Of a stretch of 64,000 nt of DNA, positions 27,227 to 37,771 are shown piece after piece. The translations under genes and the position numbers were made by a program. The notes below the pieces were generated by a model. The model saw only the letters and a program-made list of their open reading frames with translations. It had not been told where the DNA came from and did not search any database. This DNA is from Alloyangia pacifica. GTDB lineage: Bacteria; Pseudomonadota; Alphaproteobacteria; Rhodobacterales; Rhodobacteraceae. The stretch lies in NCBI RefSeq assembly GCF_003111685.1, contig NZ_CP022189.1:1814001-1878000 (forward strand), read 5' to 3'. Every line of letters starts with the position of its first letter. Position 1 is the first letter of the stretch.

Positions 27227-29044
27227 ATGGACCTGCGCAATATCGCGATCATCGCACACGTTGACCATGGCAAGACCACCCTGGTGGACGAGCTGCTCAA
27301 ACAGTCCGGCGCGTTCCGCGAGAACCAGGCCGTGGCCGAGCGCGCCATGGACAGCAACGATCTCGAGCGCGAGCGCGGCATCACCATCTTTGCCAAGCCG
27401 ACCTCGGTCGAGTGGAAGAACACCCGCATCAACATCGTCGACACCCCCGGCCACGCCGATTTCGGCGGCGAGGTCGAGCGCATCCTGAGCATGGTCGACG
27501 GCGTCGTGCTGCTGGTGGACGCGGCCGAAGGCCCGATGCCGCAAACGAAGTTCGTGACCTCCAAGGCGCTGGCCCTCGGCCTGCGGCCGATCGTGGTGCT
27601 GAACAAGGTCGACAAGCCCGACGCCGAGCCCGACCGCGCGCTCGACGAGTGCTTCGACCTCTTCGCCTCGCTCGGCGCCGACGAAGACCAGCTCGACTTC
27701 CCGCACATGTACGCCTCGGGCCGCAACGGCTGGGCCGATGCCGAGCTCGACGGGCCGCGCAAGAACCTCGATGCGCTGTTCCGCCTGATCGTCGACCACG
27801 TTCCCGCGCCGAAGCAGATCAAGCACCAGGACGACGACTTCCGCATGCTGGCGACGACGCTGGGCAGCGATCCCTTCGTGGGCCGCCTGCTCACCGGCCG
27901 CATCGAGACCGGCCGCGTCAAGGTTGGCCAGACGGTGCAGGCGATCAGCCGCATCGGCCAGAAGATCGAGCAGTTCCGCGTCACCCGCGTGCAGGCCTTC
28001 CGCGGCCTCGCGCAGGCCGACATCGAAGAGGGACTCGCAGGTGACATCGTCAGCCTCGCCGGCATGACCAAGGCGACCGTCGCGGACACCATCTGCGCGC
28101 TGGCCGTGGACGAGCCGCTCGACGCGCAGCCGATCGATCCGCCGACCATCACCGTGACCTTCGGCATCAACGACAGCCCGCTCGCAGGGCGTGACGGCAA
28201 GAAGGTGCAGTCGCGCGTGATCCGCGAGCGCCTGATGAAGGAAGCCGAGGGCAACGTCGCGATCAAGATCGCCGACACCCCGGGCGGCGAGGCCTTCGAG
28301 GTTTCCGGCCGGGGCGAACTGCAGATGGGCGTTCTCATCGAGAACATGCGCCGCGAGGGCTTCGAGCTCAGCATCTCGCGCCCTCAGGTTATCATGAAGG
28401 AAGAAGACGGCCAGCGCATGGAGCCGGTCGAGGAAGTCACCATCGATGTGGATGACGATTACACCGGCGCGGTGATCGAGAAGATCACCGGCCCGCGCAA
28501 GGGCGAGCTCGTCGAGATGAAGCCCGCCGGCGCCGGCAAGACCCGCATCGTGGCCCATGTGCCCTCGCGCGGGCTGATCGGCTACCACGGCGAATTCCTC
28601 ACCGACACGCGCGGCACCGGCGTTCTGAACCGCGTGTTCCACGGCTGGACGGCGCACAAGGGCGCGATCGAAGGCCGCCGTGCGGGCGTGCTGATCTCGA
28701 TGGAGAACGGCGAGGCCGTGGCTTACGCGCTGTGGAACCTCGAGGATCGCGGCAAGATGTTCCTCGGCGCCCAGGCCCCGGTCTACACCGGCATGATCAT
28801 CGGCGAGCACAGCCGTGACAACGACCTGGAAGTGAACCCGCTGAAGGGCAAGAAGCTGACCAACGTCCGCGCCTCGGGCACCGACGAAGCCGTCCGCCTG
28901 ACCACGCCGATCACCCTGTCGCTGGAAGAGGCCATCGCCTACATCAACGACGACGAGCTGGTGGAAGTCACCCCGACCGCGATCCGCCTGCGCAAGCGCT
29001 ACCTCGACCCGCACGAGCGCAAGCGCCAGTCGCGCAGCCAGTAA
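27227..29044 (+). CDS. typA: Ribosome-associated GTPase TypA/BipA
   Basis: 605 residues. The GTPase domain shows G1 AHVDHGKTTLVDEL, G2/switch in ERGITIFAK, G3 DTPGHADFGGEVER and G4 NKVDKPD. EF-G-like domains II, III and V follow, then the TypA-specific C-terminus with GTDEAVRLTTP. TypA binds ribosomes at the EF-G site and supports assembly and stress or cold adaptation. It is closed by a strong terminator. Confidence 0.97.
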   Translation: MDLRNIAIIAHVDHGKTTLVDELLKQSGAFRENQAVAERAMDSNDLERERGITIFAKPTSVEWKNTRINIVDTPGHADFGGEVERILSMVDGVVLLVDAAEGPMPQTKFVTSKALALGLRPIVVLNKVDKPDAEPDRALDECFDLFASLGADEDQLDFPHMYASGRNGWADAELDGPRKNLDALFRLIVDHVPAPKQIKHQDDDFRMLATTLGSDPFVGRLLTGRIETGRVKVGQTVQAISRIGQKIEQFRVTRVQAFRGLAQADIEEGLAGDIVSLAGMTKATVADTICALAVDEPLDAQPIDPPTITVTFGINDSPLAGRDGKKVQSRVIRERLMKEAEGNVAIKIADTPGGEAFEVSGRGELQMGVLIENMRREGFELSISRPQVIMKEEDGQRMEPVEEVTIDVDDDYTGAVIEKITGPRKGELVEMKPAGAGKTRIVAHVPSRGLIGYHGEFLTDTRGTGVLNRVFHGWTAHKGAIEGRRAGVLISMENGEAVAYALWNLEDRGKMFLGAQAPVYTGMIIGEHSRDNDLEVNPLKGKKLTNVRASGTDEAVRLTTPITLSLEEAIAYINDDELVEVTPTAIRLRKRYLDPHERKRQSRSQ

Positions 29045-29112
29045 ACCCGGCGCGCGGGCTTCGGGGGCTCTGCCCCCGGCCCCCCGGGCGTAGTTGCCAA
29101 GAAGAGAAGATG

Positions 29113-29144
29113 AAAGCGCGGTCCCACTGGGACCGCGCTTTTTT
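29113..29144 (+). terminator. Rho-independent terminator after typA
   Basis: Stem AAAGCGCGGTCC / GGACCGCGCTTT, short loop, continuing into a run of six T. Confidence 0.92.
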
Positions 29145-29164
29145 CATGCCCCGGTACAGCGGGA

Positions 29165-29515
29165 TCAGCCGAAGGGGCCGCGGAAGATGAAGAAGGCGCC
29201 GAGCGCGATGAAGCCAAAGCCGACGGCGTGGTTGAGCGTCAGCGGCTCCTTCAGCCAGAAGGCAGAGAAGCCGGCGAAGACGATCAGCGTGATGACTTCC
29301 TGCAAGGTCTTCAGCTCGGCGGCCGAATAGACCCGGTGGCCGAGCCGGTTGGCCGGCACCGCGAGCCAGTATTCGACCAGGGCAATGCCCCAGCTGATAA
29401 AGACCACGGCCCAGAGCGGCGCGCCGGGAAAGCGCAGGTGCCCGTACCAGGCCATGGTCATGAAGAGATTTGAGGCCACCAGCAGCAGGACCGGCAGCAG
29501 ATGCGCGAAGCTCAA
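29165..29515 (-). CDS. DMT-family membrane protein (DUF486)
   Basis: 116 residues with four membrane helices. The family core is FISWGIALVEYWLAVPANRLGH, then SAAELKTLQEVITLIVFAGFSAFWLKEPL and a final NHAVGFGFIALGAFFIFRG. This is the DUF486 subgroup of small DMT-like proteins. Substrate unknown. It is the last of a minus-strand set after two DUF1330 genes, with a 10-nt gap. Confidence 0.9.
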   Translation of the reverse strand: MSFAHLLPVLLLVASNLFMTMAWYGHLRFPGAPLWAVVFISWGIALVEYWLAVPANRLGHRVYSAAELKTLQEVITLIVFAGFSAFWLKEPLTLNHAVGFGFIALGAFFIFRGPFG

Positions 29516-29525
29516 TCGCGGGCGC

Positions 29526-29813
29526 TCACTCGCTGGTTTCGACGATCAGCAACTCGCGCTCCGATGCGCCACGCGCGTGGCCCAGGGCCTCCTGGTACTC
29601 GGGCGAGTGGTAGCAGGCCTCTGCAGCCTCGACCGAGGGGAATTTCGCCACGACATTGCGTGGCCGCTCCTTGCCCTCGAGCTGCACGTAACGACCGCCG
29701 CGGGCGACGAATTCCCCGCCGTGCTTGGCGATCGCGGGACCGGCGAGCTTGGCGTACTTGCCGTAGGCCTCCTCGTCGGTGACGGTGACATGGGCGATCC
29801 AGAGAGCGGGCAT
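29526..29813 (-). CDS. DUF1330 domain protein, second copy
   Basis: 95 residues forming one ferredoxin-like DUF1330 domain: WIAHVTVTDEEAYGKYAKLAG, GGEFVARGGRYVQLEG, then VVAKFPSVEAAEACYHSPEYQEAL. The start forms TAATG with the stop of the upstream paralogue, so translation is coupled. It shares the order of conserved blocks with its neighbour but has clearly diverged, so the duplication is old. Function unknown; dimeric alpha+beta barrels of this type often bind small molecules. Confidence 0.9.
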   Translation of the reverse strand: MPALWIAHVTVTDEEAYGKYAKLAGPAIAKHGGEFVARGGRYVQLEGKERPRNVVAKFPSVEAAEACYHSPEYQEALGHARGASERELLIVETSE

Positions 29814-30097
29814 TAGAGTCCTTCCACGATGACGAGATCGCGCGTCGAGGCGCGCAGGGCGATGGGCAGGATGCGCTGGTATTCGGGTGAGTTGTACCAG
29901 CGTTCGGCGGCGATGCGGCTGGGGAATTCCACCACCACGTGACGGCCCGGCCCCTCGCCTTCGACAAAGGCCTGCGGCCCGCCTTTCACAAGGAAGCGCC
30001 CGCCGAATTTCTCGGCGAGCGCAACGGTTTGCCCAGCATAGACGGCATAGTCCTCGGGGTCTGTGACCTCGATGCGGGCGATCATGTAAGCAGTCAT
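29813..30097 (-). CDS. DUF1330 domain protein, first copy
   Basis: 94 residues, paralogous to the next gene: MIARIEVTDPEDYAVYAGQTV, GGRFLVKGGPQAFVEGEGPG, then VVEFPSRIAAERWYNSPEYQRIL. AGGGAG lies before the ATG at 30097. The two adjoining domains could form a heterodimer. It lies 22 nt downstream of alaS on the same strand and may be read through from it. Confidence 0.9.
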   Translation of the reverse strand: MTAYMIARIEVTDPEDYAVYAGQTVALAEKFGGRFLVKGGPQAFVEGEGPGRHVVVEFPSRIAAERWYNSPEYQRILPIALRASTRDLVIVEGL

Positions 30098-30119
30098 AAG
30101 CTCCTCCCTAAGCGATTGA

Positions 30120-32780
<2,661 letters not shown>

Positions 32781-32930
32781 GGGTGTTCTCTTGCGCCTCG
32801 TCTGCGGGTTCCGGACGGGTGTATCTCCCCATCCCGCGCCTGTCCATAAGCCGCCCGCGAAAAGCGCGATCGGCGTGAGGAGCTGCGTTCTGTCCCGATC
32901 AGATGTGGCACCGACGCGGCGACGTCTGGT

Positions 32931-33809
32931 CTAGAGCCGCAGTCGCCGCCGTGCCGGCAGGGCCTCGTCGGCCACCAGCCAGAGACCCGAGCCGATCACC
33001 AGCGCCGCGCCGAGACTGGCGCCGACGCCGGGCATCTCGCCAAAGCCGAAAACCCCGATGCCCACCATCCAGACGAACTGCAGGTTCATCAGCGGTGTCG
33101 CCACATAGGCCGGGAGCAGCCGCAACGCCTCGACCGAGACGAAACGCGCACCGAAAAGGAAGAGCGCGTAGCCCGCGACCCAGAGCCAGTCGGCCAGCGG
33201 CATTGGCTGCCAGACGAAAGGGAGCGCCACGCCCATGACCAGCGCCAGCGCGAGGTTGGGCCAGAAGACCTGTGCCAGCGGCTTGCGCTCGCGCCGCGCA
33301 ATGGCGCGGGCGGCGACCATCGACGCGGTTCCGGAAACGGCCCCCAGCAGCGCCCAGACATGCCCCGCATCCACCCCTGCCCGGCCCTCGGGCACAAGGG
33401 CGAGAAGGCCCGACGCACCGAGCGCCAGCGCCAGCCAGGCAGCGGGGCGCACCGGCTCGTCGAGAGCCACGCCCGAGAGCGCGGCGGCGATGAGCGGCAT
33501 CAGCCCGATGAAAAGGAAGACGTCGGCGAAGGGCAGAAGGCGAAACGCCTGGAAAAAGCCGATCGCCGCAAGCACGGTCAGCAGCGATCGCAGCGCCATG
33601 GTGCCCCGGCTCTGCACCCCCAGCGCCGCGCGCAGCGACCCCTGCCGCCGCGCCGCACAGAGCGCGAAGAGCAGCACCAGCGCCGAGGAGACGGCCAGGA
33701 ATTGCGGCGCCGCGTAGCTTCCCGCGATCAGCTTGGTGATCCCGTCAGCAGCGGCGATGAGCGCGGTGTAGAGCGCGACCAGCGCGGCGCCGGCGAGCGC
33801 GGCCCTCAT
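32931..33809 (-). CDS. EamA/DMT-family transporter, coupled to DUF6902-like gene
   Basis: 292 residues with about ten membrane helices in two EamA repeats (AALVALYTALIAAADGITKLIAG at the start; WMVGIGVFGFGEMPGVGASLGAALVIGSGL at the end). Its ATG overlaps the stop of the upstream helical protein as ATGA (33806-33809). That coupling places it in one operon with the FTSGA-repeat gene further upstream. Such transporters export small metabolites or amino acids. Here it could export a product of the two upstream genes, which is inference from position only. Confidence 0.88.
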   Translation of the reverse strand: MRAALAGAALVALYTALIAAADGITKLIAGSYAAPQFLAVSSALVLLFALCAARRQGSLRAALGVQSRGTMALRSLLTVLAAIGFFQAFRLLPFADVFLFIGLMPLIAAALSGVALDEPVRPAAWLALALGASGLLALVPEGRAGVDAGHVWALLGAVSGTASMVAARAIARRERKPLAQVFWPNLALALVMGVALPFVWQPMPLADWLWVAGYALFLFGARFVSVEALRLLPAYVATPLMNLQFVWMVGIGVFGFGEMPGVGASLGAALVIGSGLWLVADEALPARRRLRL

Positions 33810-34879
33810 GCCCGGCCCGCCCGGGCGAAGCCCTCGAAGAAGGCGTCGAAATGCGCCGTCTCGCGGGCCATGAGGTCGAGCAGGTCGATCACCCCGGGCG
33901 GCAGCGCCCCCTCCATGCGGCGGCGCATCACCGTCCAGTCGGCGCTGCGCCGCCCCTTCATCGCAAAGAGCGCCCGCGACAGCTCGCGCAGCGGCGCCAT
34001 CCGCCGGGGCGCCCGATCGAAGTGCATCCGCCCCGGCTCCAGTGGCTTGCGAAAGGGCTCCTCTCCTGCCAAGGCCAGCTGCCAGTTGCAGACGAGGAAA
34101 TCGTGGTAGCCGTCCTGCAGCGGGCCCTGCGGGTCCGTGTCGACATGGAAAAGCTGCGTCTCGCGGCTCAGCCAGCCGGTCCAGAGCGGCGGCGGCAGCT
34201 CCCCAGCGTAGCGCAGCGCAATGCAGACCTCGGCCAGCAGGTCGGAGTTCTGCTCGAGAAAGGCAAGGTTGCCCGCGAAGTGCAGGCTGGTCAGTGCCTC
34301 GGACTCCAGCCGCGGATCGCGGCGCCCGTATTCGCTGAGGTAGAACACGATATGGGTAAGCTCGTAGGCGGCCTTCTTATTCGGCAGCGCAAAGATACCG
34401 GGCCGGGCGCAGAAGCCGCGCAGCCGGTCCTCGAGGCCCAGATCGGCCGGACCGGAGACCCCCCGCCGCGCCAGCAGCCGCCGCGCTTCCATGCGCTGCA
34501 GATCCGACAGCTCTGCGCCGGGCGCAGCGGACGCGGCTATGCTCTGCGCCATGCGCGCCCCGGTCTCGCCCGGCATGCCGAGGTCTTCGAGATCGAGCAC
34601 CATGGACAGCAGGAAGCGGTAGTATTGCGGGAAGAAGGCCAGCCGCGCCTCTGCGCTGGCATAAAACTCGACATGCGGCAGCAGCGCCCGGGGGCCGATC
34701 CCGGCCCATGTCGCCGCGCCGGTGCAGTCGAGGATGTTGAGCAGCTCGGCGTTCTCCTTGAGCCAGAACACATCCTCCTCGCTGCGCCGATGCTGCGCGA
34801 AACAGGCGATCAGCGCCGCGATGCGCGTGTCCGGGTCGGCGATGCGCGGCACCGGGTGGAGGGCGATGACATTGGACAT
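33806..34879 (-). CDS. All-helical protein of unknown function (DUF6902-like)
   Basis: 357 residues, predicted soluble and almost all helical, with no signal peptide. Notable conserved-looking segments are EEDVFWLKENAELLNIL (34-50), AYELTHIVFYLSEYGRRDP (171-189), LHFAGNLAFLEQNSDLLAEVC (199-219) and DGYHDFLVCNWQLAL (256-270), with several His/Asp/Glu in the middle of helices. I believe it belongs to a Rhodobacterales family named DUF6902, but that is recall. The clustered His and acidic residues could bind a metal. It lies 85 nt after the FTSGA-repeat gene, across a hairpin, and is translationally coupled to an exporter. Confidence 0.65.
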   Translation of the reverse strand: MSNVIALHPVPRIADPDTRIAALIACFAQHRRSEEDVFWLKENAELLNILDCTGAATWAGIGPRALLPHVEFYASAEARLAFFPQYYRFLLSMVLDLEDLGMPGETGARMAQSIAASAAPGAELSDLQRMEARRLLARRGVSGPADLGLEDRLRGFCARPGIFALPNKKAAYELTHIVFYLSEYGRRDPRLESEALTSLHFAGNLAFLEQNSDLLAEVCIALRYAGELPPPLWTGWLSRETQLFHVDTDPQGPLQDGYHDFLVCNWQLALAGEEPFRKPLEPGRMHFDRAPRRMAPLRELSRALFAMKGRRSADWTVMRRRMEGALPPGVIDLLDLMARETAHFDAFFEGFARAGRA

Positions 34880-34925
34880 GCGGAGGGCCTTTCTGCGCGG
34901 GCGTGCGGGAAACAGGCAAGGGACA

Positions 34926-34950
34926 GGCGGGCACCAAGACGGTGCCCGCC
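34926..34950 (-). promoter_or_regulatory. Intergenic hairpin without T-tract between repeat gene and DUF6902-like gene
   Basis: A perfect 10-bp stem (GGCGGGCACC / GGTGCCCGCC) with a 5-nt loop, 15 nt past the stop of the repeat gene and before the next start. No T-run follows on either strand. It is therefore more likely an mRNA-stabilising or partial-termination element than a full terminator. Confidence 0.6.
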
Positions 34951-34964
34951 CGTGCGCGACGGGC

Positions 34965-35300
34965 TCAGGCGCCCGATGTGAAGAGCGCCGTGGCGTCGCC
35001 GGCGCCGAGCTCCGAGCGCAGCGGCGCAGCGCCGGAGGTGAAGAGACCGACCGCCTCGCCCGCGGCGGTCACCGGCCCGGCGCCCGAAGTAAAGAGCGCC
35101 GCACCCTCTCCCGAGGCGATCTCGACGCCGGCAGGTGCTGCCCCGGAGGTGAACATCTCGATCCCGCCGCCGAGCAGCGTTTCGGCCTCGGCAGGCGCCG
35201 CGCCCGAGGTGAACATGGCGCAGCCCTCGCCGCCGAACATATCGGCCTCGACACGGTGCTGCGCTTCTGCGGTCACGAATTGCTTGAGTTGAGCAGTCAT
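34965..35300 (-). CDS. Small protein with five FTSGA repeats, candidate multi-copy peptide precursor
   Basis: 111 residues from the ATG at 35300 (AGGGAG upstream); an upstream in-frame start at 35327 lacks one. An N-terminal segment without repeats (MTAQLKQFVTAEAQHRVEAD) is followed by FTSGA at residues 30, 50, 70, 87 and 107, with spacings 20, 20, 17 and 20. Each is preceded by Met or Leu and, except the last, followed by Ala/Gly-Pro. The protein ends exactly on the fifth FTSGA. There is one Cys (27), no signal peptide and no membrane span. I may be recalling a related Rhodobacterales DUF (DUF6749), unverified. The layout suggests a leader plus repeated cores, but a structural or binding repeat is also possible. 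Confidence 0.75.
   Translation of the reverse strand: MTAQLKQFVTAEAQHRVEADMFGGEGCAMFTSGAAPAEAETLLGGGIEMFTSGAAPAGVEIASGEGAALFTSGAGPVTAAGEAVGLFTSGAAPLRSELGAGDATALFTSGA
34968..35213 (-). repeat. Five-copy FTSGA-coding tandem repeat
   Basis: Five copies of the FTSGA codons at about 60-nt period (one interval is 51 nt). The five 15-mers are all different in DNA: Phe uses TTC or TTT, Thr ACA, ACC or ACT, Ser TCG or TCC, Gly GGC or GGG, and Ala GCC, GCT, GCA or GCG. The peptide is nevertheless identical. Confidence 0.9.
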
Positions 35301-35335
35301 GGAAGTTCTCCCTGGTTGGATTGACACGAGAAACG

Positions 35336-35383
35336 TGCTTCAGGGTTTCTTGCGATGATTGCTTCAGGCAATATGGTTTCTTG
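35336..35383. promoter_or_regulatory. Direct repeat and dyad upstream of the FTSGA gene
   Basis: TGCTTCAGG and GGTTTCTTG occur together twice, once fused (35336-35352) and once separated by six bases (35360-35383). The second copy also holds the dyad ATTGC-N5-GCAAT (35358-35372). Both lie 36-83 nt upstream of the repeat-gene ATG, a position suited to an operator or activator site. Confidence 0.45.
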
Positions 35384-35629
35384 TTAAGGTAGATTAATAC
35401 AGGAGTTCTTCACAGAAACAATGACTTACAATTTCGTCGCTTCGCGCGACAATCTCTCTTCCCCACAGAAGATTCTTTTCTGGGGATAGTTTCCGCTGCG
35501 TCATTCAAATCACAGAATTGGCGACGAATCGTCGGTGCCGGCCGCCGAATCACCCGCGAATCCGGCCCGCCGCACTTGTCCCTCAGCCGGCTTTGCGCGA
35601 TAGCTGGCGCAACTTCCGGAGGGCTCCAG

Positions 35630-36439
35630 ATGAAGATCGCCACCTTCAACATCAACGGCATCAAGGCGCGCGTCGGTGCGCTGACGGACTGGCTCGACGA
35701 AGCGCAGCCCGATGTCGCGCTCTTGCAGGAGATCAAGTCGGTCGACGAGGCCTTCCCGCACGAGCTTTTCGAGGAGCGCGGCTACAACGTCGAGACCCAC
35801 GGCATGAAGAGCTTCAACGGCGTGGCGATCCTGTCCAAGCACCCGCTCGAGGACGTGAGCCGCGGCCTGCCCGGCGACGACAGCGACGAGCAGGCGCGCT
35901 GGATCGAGGCGACCGTGGTGGGAGAGAAGGAGGCCCTGCGCCTCTGCGGGCTCTACCTGCCGAACGGCAACCCGGTGGAGTTCGACGCCGATGGTCAGCC
36001 GATCCGGGACGGCAAGTATGGCTACAAGCTGGACTGGATGGACCGGCTGCACGCGCGCGCGCAGCAGCTTCTGGCCGACGAGACCCCCGCCCTCATGGCC
36101 GGCGACTACAACATCATTCCTCAGGCCGAGGATGCCGCCAAGCCGCAGGCCTGGGAGAACGACGCGCTCTACCTCCAGCAGAGCCGCGACGCCTTCCGCC
36201 GCATCCTCAACCTCGGCTACACCGAGGCCTTCCGCGCCCGAGTGCAGGGGCCGGGGCATTATTCGTTCTGGGATTATCAGGCCGGGGCCTGGCAGCGGAA
36301 CAACGGCATCCGCATCGACCACGTGCTGATGACGCCGTCCTGCGCCGACCTGATGACCGACTGCGGCATCGACCGCGACATCCGCGGCCGCGACAAGCCG
36401 TCGGACCACGTGCCGGTCTGGGTCGAGCTGGATCTCTGA
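35630..36439 (+). CDS. xth: Exodeoxyribonuclease III
   Basis: 269 residues with GGAGGG before the ATG. The endonuclease/exonuclease/phosphatase fold has all motifs: MKIATFNINGIKARV, LLQEIKS (metal Glu), LYLPNG, AGDYNIIP (Asp/Asn), and the final RIDHVLMT and KPSDHVPVWVEL with the catalytic His. It acts on abasic sites in base-excision repair and removes 3' blocking groups. It is divergent from the FTSGA gene across about 330 nt, in which I see no other gene. Confidence 0.95.
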   Translation: MKIATFNINGIKARVGALTDWLDEAQPDVALLQEIKSVDEAFPHELFEERGYNVETHGMKSFNGVAILSKHPLEDVSRGLPGDDSDEQARWIEATVVGEKEALRLCGLYLPNGNPVEFDADGQPIRDGKYGYKLDWMDRLHARAQQLLADETPALMAGDYNIIPQAEDAAKPQAWENDALYLQQSRDAFRRILNLGYTEAFRARVQGPGHYSFWDYQAGAWQRNNGIRIDHVLMTPSCADLMTDCGIDRDIRGRDKPSDHVPVWVELDL

Positions 36440-36563
36440 GCCCCGCCCCCTCGTCCGTCCCGGTTCCGCCCCCGAACCAAGCCAAGAAAATGGCCCGCGC
36501 TTGCACCCGCGCGGCGCCCGTCTTACATCTGAGTAGAACAGTCTGACAGCGGAGTCCGCCCAC

Positions 36564-36806
36564 ATGGCAATAGAAGCGACGGAGATCGAACAGCTCATCC
36601 GCGCCGCCTTCCCCGAGGCCAAGATCACCATCACCGACCTCGCCGGAGACGGCAATCACTATGCCGCGGAGGTCATCGACGAAAGCTTCCGCGGCCAGAA
36701 CCGTGTCCAGCAGCAGCGCGCCGTCTACGCCGCGCTGAAGGGCAAGATGGACGGCAATCATGGCGAGCTGCACGCGCTGGCGCTCACCACCAAGGCCCCC
36801 GAGTAA
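36564..36806 (+). CDS. bolA: BolA-family protein
   Basis: 80 residues: one BolA domain with IEQLIRAAFPEAKITITDLAGDGNHYAAEVID, then FRGQNRVQQQRAVYAAL and GELHALALTT, including the conserved C-terminal His. It lies 70 nt upstream of the CGFS glutaredoxin gene. BolA and monothiol glutaredoxins form [2Fe-2S]-bridged heterodimers, so this pair probably works together in Fe-S trafficking. Confidence 0.93.
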   Translation: MAIEATEIEQLIRAAFPEAKITITDLAGDGNHYAAEVIDESFRGQNRVQQQRAVYAALKGKMDGNHGELHALALTTKAPE

Positions 36807-36876
36807 GACACACACAGCAAGATTAGACATCCACGCCGCGCCCCTGCCGGGCGGCGCGCGCAGACAGGAGACAGAG

Positions 36877-37242
36877 ATGACGACCGACGCAACCACCCGT
36901 ATCGAAGAAACGGTGAAGGCGAACGACGTGGTGCTCTTCATGAAGGGCACCAAGACCATGCCGCAATGTGGCTTCTCCAGCCGCGTCGCAGGCGTGCTCA
37001 ACTACATGGGCGTCGACTACCTCGACGTGAACGTGCTGGCCGATGACGCCATCCGCCAGGGCATCAAGGATTACTCGGACTGGCCGACGATCCCGCAGCT
37101 CTACATCAAGGGCGAATTTGTCGGCGGCTGCGACATCATCACCGAGATGACCCTCTCGGGCGAGCTCGACACGCTGTTCGAGACCAGCGGCGTGACCTAC
37201 GACAAGGATGCCGCCGAAAAGATCCGCGAAGCCAACGCCTGA
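36877..37242 (+). CDS. grxD: Monothiol CGFS glutaredoxin (Grx4 type)
   Basis: 121 residues with AGGAG before the ATG. The active site is PQCGFSS with Cys31, and the glutathione-binding TVP-like loop reads WPTIPQLYIKGEFVGGCDI. CGFS glutaredoxins bind and transfer [2Fe-2S] clusters rather than act as general reductants. It forms an apparent operon with bolA upstream and a GNAT gene 21 nt downstream. Confidence 0.96.
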   Translation: MTTDATTRIEETVKANDVVLFMKGTKTMPQCGFSSRVAGVLNYMGVDYLDVNVLADDAIRQGIKDYSDWPTIPQLYIKGEFVGGCDIITEMTLSGELDTLFETSGVTYDKDAAEKIREANA

Positions 37243-37263
37243 TCCGCGTCCGGATCTGCAAAC

Positions 37264-37764
37264 GTGACCCAGATCACCCTCCGCACGGCGGCGAGTCCCG
37301 AGGATTTCGCCGCCGTGCGTGCGCTCTGCCTCGCCTACCGCGAGGACCTGCGCGCCCACCATCCCGCCGCCCCGGCGCTGGTTGCGCTTTTCTATCCCGA
37401 CCCCGCATACAACGAGCTGCTGGATGCCCTGCCCGGCAAGCATGACGCCGTTCTGCTGGCCGAGCGCCAGGGCGCCCCGGTCGGCTGCGCCATGTCGCAG
37501 CGGCTGCCCGACGGCAGCACCGAGATCAAGCGGGTCTACGTCGCCCCCGAGGCGCGCGGCCAAGGGCTCGCGGCTCAGCTGGTGGAAGAGTTGGCCACCC
37601 GCGCCCGCGCCGCCGGTGCGCCGCTTCTGCGGCTCGACACGATGAAGACGCTGGCTGCCGCCTGCCACCTCTACGCCAAGCTGGGCTTTGTCGAGCGCGG
37701 CCCCTACCAGCCCATCCCGGACGTGGCGCTGCCGCACCTGCGCTTTTTCGAACGAACGCCTTGA
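37264..37764 (+). CDS. GNAT-family N-acetyltransferase
   Basis: 166 residues from a GTG start. A single GNAT fold: ITLRTAASPEDFAAVRALC, EIKRVYVAPEARGQGLAAQLVEEL (acetyl-CoA binding loop), LDTMKTLAAACHLYAKLGF. Substrate unknown. It lies 21 nt after grxD and probably shares its transcript. It converges with map. Confidence 0.9.
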   Translation: MTQITLRTAASPEDFAAVRALCLAYREDLRAHHPAAPALVALFYPDPAYNELLDALPGKHDAVLLAERQGAPVGCAMSQRLPDGSTEIKRVYVAPEARGQGLAAQLVEELATRARAAGAPLLRLDTMKTLAAACHLYAKLGFVERGPYQPIPDVALPHLRFFERTP

Positions 37765-37771
37765 ACACGGG

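Noticed and set aside
26819..29014. 731-codon open frame antisense to typA
   Set aside because: The typA protein is unmistakable on the plus strand; the antisense frame is a GC-rich shadow with no domain.
35385..35399. CtrA-like TTAA...TTAAC upstream of the FTSGA gene
   Set aside because: Spacing is 6 instead of the required 7, so it is not called as a site.
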